The translations under genes were made by a program, and so were the position numbers. 11,508 nucleotides of DNA from Betaproteobacteria bacterium (lineage in GTDB: Bacteria > Pseudomonadota > Gammaproteobacteria > Burkholderiales > Burkholderiaceae_C). Positions 7,911-11,508 of the stretch are shown in pieces. The notes under the pieces were generated by a model, which did not search any database, was not told where the DNA came from, and saw only the letters and a list, made by a program, of their open reading frames with translations. Location of the stretch: positions 1 through 11,508 of the forward strand of contig JANXLW010000312.1 of the NCBI GenBank assembly GCA_025354965.1, read 5' to 3'. Every line of letters begins with the position of its first letter. Position 1 is the stretch's first letter.

Positions 7911-7920
7911 AACTTCCTCC
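7911..7920 (-). promoter_or_regulatory. Strong ribosome binding site of the small minus-strand gene
   Basis: Read on the minus strand, GGAGGA (7920-7915) stands 4 nt before the ATG at 7910. It is one of the clearest ribosome binding sites in the window and the main reason to accept this unrecognised gene and its start. Confidence 0.8.
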
Positions 7921-7961
7921 CGTCAAAAAAGGCGGATGGTAGCGCGCAAACGATTGGCTGT

Positions 7962-7992
7962 CTGAACTGCCGGAAATGTCCGACTGAACTGC
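7962..7992. repeat. 9-bp direct repeat pair, 22-bp period
   Basis: CTGAACTGC occurs at 7962-7970 and again at 7984-7992, 22 bp apart start to start, or about two turns of the helix. A shorter echo (CTGACTGC) follows at 7992-7999. The spacing and the position between two divergent genes would suit a regulator binding site, but no known operator was recognised. Confidence 0.55.
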
Positions 7993-8016
7993 TGACTGCG
8001 ACAGCATTGGAGTGGC

Positions 8017-8036
8017 AATTTGAGCGCATTCAAATT
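8017..8036. repeat. Inverted repeat, 7-bp arms with 6-nt centre
   Basis: AATTTGA at 8017-8023 is matched by TCAAATT at 8030-8036. It is AT-rich, has no following T-run, and lies 200 bp before the apbE-like start, so an operator is more likely than a terminator. No regulator is known for it. Confidence 0.5.
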
Positions 8037-8233
8037 TGCAGATTGAGGAGCTATTGTTGGTTGCACTCACTCACACATGAAACACCTTTGGGTCAACTTG
8101 TTCACATATCTGCATGCCAGAATCTTCGCCAGAGAACGAAGGGAATTATCCACCTGTCTTGGCGTGGGCCAGCCGCTGGCGCCACATTTTAGATTTGCAC
8201 CGGTTCATCATTTTCAAGGGATTGCGTACCACC

Positions 8234-9244
8234 ATGTTGGGTATTTCAAGAGCTTCAAGAGAAACTGTTCGAGTCGGCGCCCCCGCGGCGGATTTGCTCG
8301 TCTTCAGATCGGACGGCGGCTGGACCCGGCGCGACAAAGTCATCATGGGCACGGCGATCAGTGTTGAGCTGTGGAGCGACGACCCGGGAACTGGCGAAGC
8401 AGCAGTTCGCGCGGTGATCGACGAGATGCACCGTATCGACCGCGCCATGAGTCCGCACAAGCCGGACTCCGAGTTGTCGCGCATCAACCGCGACGCTGGC
8501 TCCGCGCCGGTGCCGATAAGCGAAGAGATGACCCGCCTGCTGCTACGGGCACAGGAGTTTTCTGAACTGACTGGAGGCGCGTTCGATATCACCTACGCAG
8601 CCGTTGGACGCCTGTACGACTATCGCCAGCGCATTCGCCCAACCGCCGCTGAACTCGAGTTGGCGTGCGCAGCGGTGGGGTACCGTCATCTGCTGGTCGA
8701 CGCCAGGGCGCGCACGGTGCGCTTTGGGCGCCCTGGCATGTGCATCGATCTGGGTGGCTTTGCCAAGGGCCATGCGGTGGACCGCGCGACGGCTATCTTG
8801 CGCCAACGGGGCATTCGCCATGCCAACGTCAGCGCCGGCGGCGACAGCCGCGTGATCGGTGACCGTTGCGGGCGCCCGTGGATGATCGGTGTGCGTGATC
8901 CGCGTCGCGCCGGCGAAATGGTGGCACTGCTGCCGCTGGAGGACACGTCGATCTCGACCTCGGGCGACTATGAACGCTTCTTTGACGAGGCAGGCGTGCG
9001 CTTCCATCACCTGATTGACCCTTCAAGCGGGCGTTCGCCCAGCGGCGTGCACAGCGTCACCATCCTGGCCGAGGACGGACTCACCACCGAAGCTCTGTCC
9101 AAAGCCGTGTTTGTGCTGGGAGTAGAGCAGGGCATGGGCTTGATCGAATCGCAGCCGGGCGTTGACGCGGTCGTGGTTGACGCTGCCGGCCGACTCCACT
9201 ACTCGTCTGGGCTGTTGACTCCGAACGCGCAGGTGCGGCAATGA
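8234..9244 (+). CDS. ApbE-family FAD:protein FMN transferase
   Basis: Members of this family transfer FMN from FAD onto Thr or Ser of target redox proteins outside the cytoplasm. With ATG 8234 the protein has 336 residues and the family motifs in order: MGTAISVELW (38-47), FDITYAAVGRLYDY, DLGGFAKGHAVD from D172, SAGGDSRVIG near 201-210, HLIDPSSGRSPSG from H259, and TTEALSKAVFVLG. In that last motif the usual metal-binding pair (Asp, then Thr four residues on, as in ADALSTALF) is Glu286 and Lys290. No signal peptide or lipobox is visible from this start or from the longer alternative at ATG 8114, which would add 40 unfamily-like residues; the in-frame stop at 8078 blocks anything longer. AAGGGA at 8216-8221 is a weak ribosome binding site for 8234. 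The next gene, a heme lipoprotein, follows after 42 nt and is probably cotranscribed. The family is certain; activity and start are less so. Confidence 0.88.
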   Translation: MLGISRASRETVRVGAPAADLLVFRSDGGWTRRDKVIMGTAISVELWSDDPGTGEAAVRAVIDEMHRIDRAMSPHKPDSELSRINRDAGSAPVPISEEMTRLLLRAQEFSELTGGAFDITYAAVGRLYDYRQRIRPTAAELELACAAVGYRHLLVDARARTVRFGRPGMCIDLGGFAKGHAVDRATAILRQRGIRHANVSAGGDSRVIGDRCGRPWMIGVRDPRRAGEMVALLPLEDTSISTSGDYERFFDEAGVRFHHLIDPSSGRSPSGVHSVTILAEDGLTTEALSKAVFVLGVEQGMGLIESQPGVDAVVVDAAGRLHYSSGLLTPNAQVRQ

Positions 9245-9274
9245 ACCGGCTGGCGCTCCGATGATGAAAGGGCC

Positions 9275-9289
9275 GAGGGCGCGACCATG
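9275..9289 (+). promoter_or_regulatory. Ribosome binding site of the heme lipoprotein gene
   Basis: GAGGG at 9275-9279 stands 7 nt before ATG 9287. Together with the signal peptide that begins exactly there, it fixes the start of the downstream gene. Confidence 0.7.
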
Positions 9290-11508
9290 AACAAGCTTTT
9301 GACTGTCGTTCAGTGCGCCACGTTAATGCTGCTGTGCACGTTTCTCGGCGGCTGCGGCAAAGGCAGTGCCAGCGACGCGGCCACTGTCACGGTCAATGGC
9401 GATGTGCCGATCGCCTACGCGATGCGCGTCAATACGATCGGGGCCAACCCAACCAATGGTGCTCCGACGGCACCCGGTGGCGACCTGATGGTCCGCGAGA
9501 AATCATCACCCAGCGCCATTGAACACAACATCACCGCGCAGTTGACGCAGGGCCAGGGCGACGCTTCCGGGCCCGACGTTTCCTACGATGGCAAGAAGAT
9601 CATCTTCTCGCTGCGTTGCCCGACTTCAAACACTTCGACGATTGCGGGTCTGCCGGCCTGTACCGGCCGCTGGAACATCTGGGAGTACGACATGACGACC
9701 GGTGGCCTGAGCGGCGGCACACTGCGCCGTATCACCAGCGCCAGCGATTCAGACGATGTCGATCCGACCTATCTGCCGGCCGGCCGTGGCTATGTTTTTA
9801 CCTCCAACCGGCAGACCAAGTCGAGCCTGAATCAGGCGCTTGGCCACAGCTACTACGCGCTCGACGAATACGAGCGCGAGCGAGTATTCAATCTGCACAC
9901 GATGGATGCCCAGGGTAAAAACATCGAGCAAATATCGTTCAACCAGAGCCACGACCGCAGCCCGACGATCCGCCAGAACGGCGACGTCATGTTCTCGCGC
10001 TGGGACCACGTCGGTGGCCGCAACCACTTCAAGGTGTTCCGCGCCAAGCCCGACGGCACCGACCTGTTCGTGCTTTACGGCGCGCACAGCGACGGCAACA
10101 GCTTCCTGCACCCGCGCGACATGGACCCGGCGGGCAAGTACAAGGGCTTCATCGCCTCCGACCTGATGCCGCTTTCTCGCACCCACGAAGGCGGCGCGCT
10201 GATGTTCATCGACGCGGCCAACTTCTCGGAACAGAACACGCCGGCCGCGGCCAGCGCGCCGGCCGGCGTCGGCCAGAACCAGGCCACGCTGCAGGCGCTC
10301 AACTTCGGTGGCGGGATCTCGCAATACGGCCGCGTGACCACGCCGTACCCGCTCTGGGACGGCACTGACCGCGTGCTCGTCTCGTACACGCCGTGCCAAG
10401 TGAACAAGGCGGGCGTCACGGTTTCGTGCGCCACGCTCACGCCGGCCGAGATGGCGCGCGTGGGCGACAGCAACCGCCTCGTGGCCGACGAGGTCGCCGA
10501 CACGCTGCAGAACAACGTGCCGCCTTCGTACGCGATCTACATGTTCGATCCGAAGCTGCAGACCTTCCTCATCGTCGCGGCGCCGCCCACCGGCTTCATG
10601 TACACGCACCCGGTGGCGCTGCAGGCGCGCACCGAGCCGAACGCGACCGAGCCGACCAACGTCGACCCGGCGCTCGCGGCGCAGAACCTCGGTCTGCTCG
10701 AGGTGCGCAGCGTCTACGACACCGACGGCCTCGGCCGCATGGGCGACGCGGTGCTGACCGCCGCCGACCTGCCGGCCGGCTGCACCACGGCGATTCCGAA
10801 GAAGGCGCCCACCGACCCGACCGACACGCGCGCGCAGGTGGCCGACATCGTGAAGATGAAGGACCCGGCCGACCCGGCCTACAACTGCGCCCCGGCGCGC
10901 TTCGTGCGCGCCGTGCGTGCCGTGGCGCCGCCTTCGGGCATGACCGGCATGCGCAGTGCCATCGGCGAGACCGAGTTCGAGATGCAGCAGATCCTCGGTT
11001 ATGCGCCGATCGAGCCCGACGGCTCGTTCAAGCTGCAGGTGCCGGCCGATACGCCGATCGCGCTGGCGGTCGTCGACGACAAGGGCCGCGCATTCCAGAC
11101 GCATACCACCTGGATCCAGGTGCGCCCGGGCGAGCGCCGCACGTGCGACGGCTGCCACAGCCCGCGCCGAGGCGCCGCGTTGAACTCGGGCACGGTCGTG
11201 AACGCGATGCCGGCGGCACTCGACCCGTCGATGGCCGGTGCGCACCAGTCGGGCGAAACGATGGCCTCGACCCGCACGCGCTTGAACCCGCTGGCGCTGA
11301 AGCTCAATGCCGACATGGTCTACACCGACGTGTGGGCCGACGCGAACAACGCCGCCGCCAAGCCACGCAACGCCATCACGATGCGCTATGTCGGCAACGC
11401 CAACCCGGCCGATGATCTGGCGACTGCGGTGCCGGCGAACGGCATCATCAACTACCCCACGCACATCCAGCCGATCTGGAGCCGCGTGCGCGGTGCGAAC
11501 GGCGCGAA
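9287..11508 (+). CDS. Hydrazine synthase alpha-like propeller/heme c lipoprotein (partial, 3' end missing)
   Basis: This frame is open from ATG 9287 to the window edge, 740 codons without a stop. The N-terminus is a lipoprotein signal peptide with lipobox LGGC and acylated C23; no Asp follows the Cys, so the outer membrane is likely. Residues about 95-250 hold TolB/PD40-like propeller segments: PDVSYDGKKIIFS, DDVDPTYLPAGRGYVFTSNR and SPTIRQNGDVMFSRW. Residues about 590-627 match the middle domain of the HzsA family: PDGSFKLQVPAD, then VVDDKGRAF, then WIQVRPGERRTCDGCHSPR, with a heme c site at C620, C623 and H624. The last residues (NYPTHIQPIW) look like the start of a C-terminal cytochrome c domain cut by the window. 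True hydrazine synthase is confined to anammox planctomycetes, so this is a relative of unknown reaction, probably an electron carrier or oxidoreductase. Codon use becomes much more GC-rich after about 9960. Confidence 0.85.
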   Translation, partial: MNKLLTVVQCATLMLLCTFLGGCGKGSASDAATVTVNGDVPIAYAMRVNTIGANPTNGAPTAPGGDLMVREKSSPSAIEHNITAQLTQGQGDASGPDVSYDGKKIIFSLRCPTSNTSTIAGLPACTGRWNIWEYDMTTGGLSGGTLRRITSASDSDDVDPTYLPAGRGYVFTSNRQTKSSLNQALGHSYYALDEYERERVFNLHTMDAQGKNIEQISFNQSHDRSPTIRQNGDVMFSRWDHVGGRNHFKVFRAKPDGTDLFVLYGAHSDGNSFLHPRDMDPAGKYKGFIASDLMPLSRTHEGGALMFIDAANFSEQNTPAAASAPAGVGQNQATLQALNFGGGISQYGRVTTPYPLWDGTDRVLVSYTPCQVNKAGVTVSCATLTPAEMARVGDSNRLVADEVADTLQNNVPPSYAIYMFDPKLQTFLIVAAPPTGFMYTHPVALQARTEPNATEPTNVDPALAAQNLGLLEVRSVYDTDGLGRMGDAVLTAADLPAGCTTAIPKKAPTDPTDTRAQVADIVKMKDPADPAYNCAPARFVRAVRAVAPPSGMTGMRSAIGETEFEMQQILGYAPIEPDGSFKLQVPADTPIALAVVDDKGRAFQTHTTWIQVRPGERRTCDGCHSPRRGAALNSGTVVNAMPAALDPSMAGAHQSGETMASTRTRLNPLALKLNADMVYTDVWADANNAAAKPRNAITMRYVGNANPADDLATAVPANGIINYPTHIQPIWSRVRGANGA

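Larger units (their letters stand above)
7911..8233. other. Divergent intergenic region (about 320 nt)
   Basis: This stretch separates the minus-strand small gene from the plus-strand apbE-like gene and should hold the promoters of both. I see the ribosome binding site of the small gene at one end, a pair of 9-bp direct repeats (7962-7970 and 7984-7992) and a 7-bp inverted repeat (8017-8036). No convincing sigma-70 promoter with both boxes and no hairpin-plus-T-run terminator was found. The apbE frame is open from an ATG at 8114, but that part reads unlike the family, so it is treated here as upstream sequence. Confidence 0.6.

Noticed and set aside
8114..8233. Upstream 40-codon extension of the apbE-like gene
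   Set aside because: It is in frame, but it lacks a ribosome binding site, a signal peptide and ApbE-like sequence. ATG 8234 is preferred, with the uncertainty noted.
10393..11415. Open frame of 340 codons on the plus strand overlapping the lipoprotein gene
   Set aside because: It is Arg-, Ala- and Gly-rich low-complexity translation in another frame of a GC-rich gene, with no motif or start signal.
9749..11464. Long open frame (571 codons) on the minus strand opposite the heme lipoprotein gene
   Set aside because: The predicted protein is dominated by Arg, His, Val and Ala with no recognisable domain. It is a by-product of the very high GC3 of the plus-strand gene, which has a signal peptide, a heme motif and a good ribosome binding site.
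9287..11508. Genuine anammox hydrazine synthase alpha subunit
   Set aside because: The domain order is similar, but the surrounding genes are betaproteobacterial, no beta or gamma subunit is present in the window, and the residue at the expected tyrosine ligand position appears to be Arg.

Overview
The window looks like chromosomal DNA of a betaproteobacterium, most likely Burkholderiales and possibly a Rhodoferax-like Comamonadaceae. This rests on moderately high GC, compact genes with ATGA and GTG overlaps, and the character of the encoded proteins. The genus is inference. No rRNA, tRNA, CRISPR array, insertion sequence or phage gene was seen.

Region 1 (1-7494, + strand) is one tightly packed operon for nucleoside uptake and breakdown. 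It holds the C-terminal part of a BMP-family nucleoside-binding lipoprotein, a double-domain ABC ATPase, two membrane permeases, cytidine deaminase (cdd), purine nucleoside phosphorylase, deoxyribose-phosphate aldolase (deoC) and thymidine phosphorylase (deoA). Gaps are 13 nt or less and two junctions overlap. The importer would bring in (deoxy)nucleosides. Cdd converts (deoxy)cytidine to (deoxy)uridine. The two phosphorylases release free base and (deoxy)ribose-1-phosphate. DeoC splits deoxyribose-5-phosphate into acetaldehyde and glyceraldehyde-3-phosphate. The linking mutase, DeoB, is not in the window, and the operon promoter lies upstream of it.

Region 2 (7491-7910, - strand) is a convergent small gene of unknown function. 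It has a very good ribosome binding site and a tryptophan-rich N-terminus. Its stop codon and that of deoA share the tetranucleotide CTAG. Between this gene and the next lies a divergent intergenic region of about 320 nt with a 9-bp direct repeat at 22-bp spacing and a 7-bp inverted repeat.

Region 3 (8234 to the end, + strand) holds an ApbE-family FAD:protein FMN transferase followed 42 nt later by a large lipoprotein that runs off the window. The lipoprotein has TolB/PD40-like propeller segments, then a domain resembling the middle domain of the hydrazine synthase alpha subunit with a CxxCH heme site, then what looks like the start of a C-terminal cytochrome c domain. The pairing of a flavin-attaching enzyme with an exported heme lipoprotein suggests an uncharacterised extracytoplasmic redox system. 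This is the most interesting part of the window. The lipoprotein gene also changes sharply in codon usage partway along.
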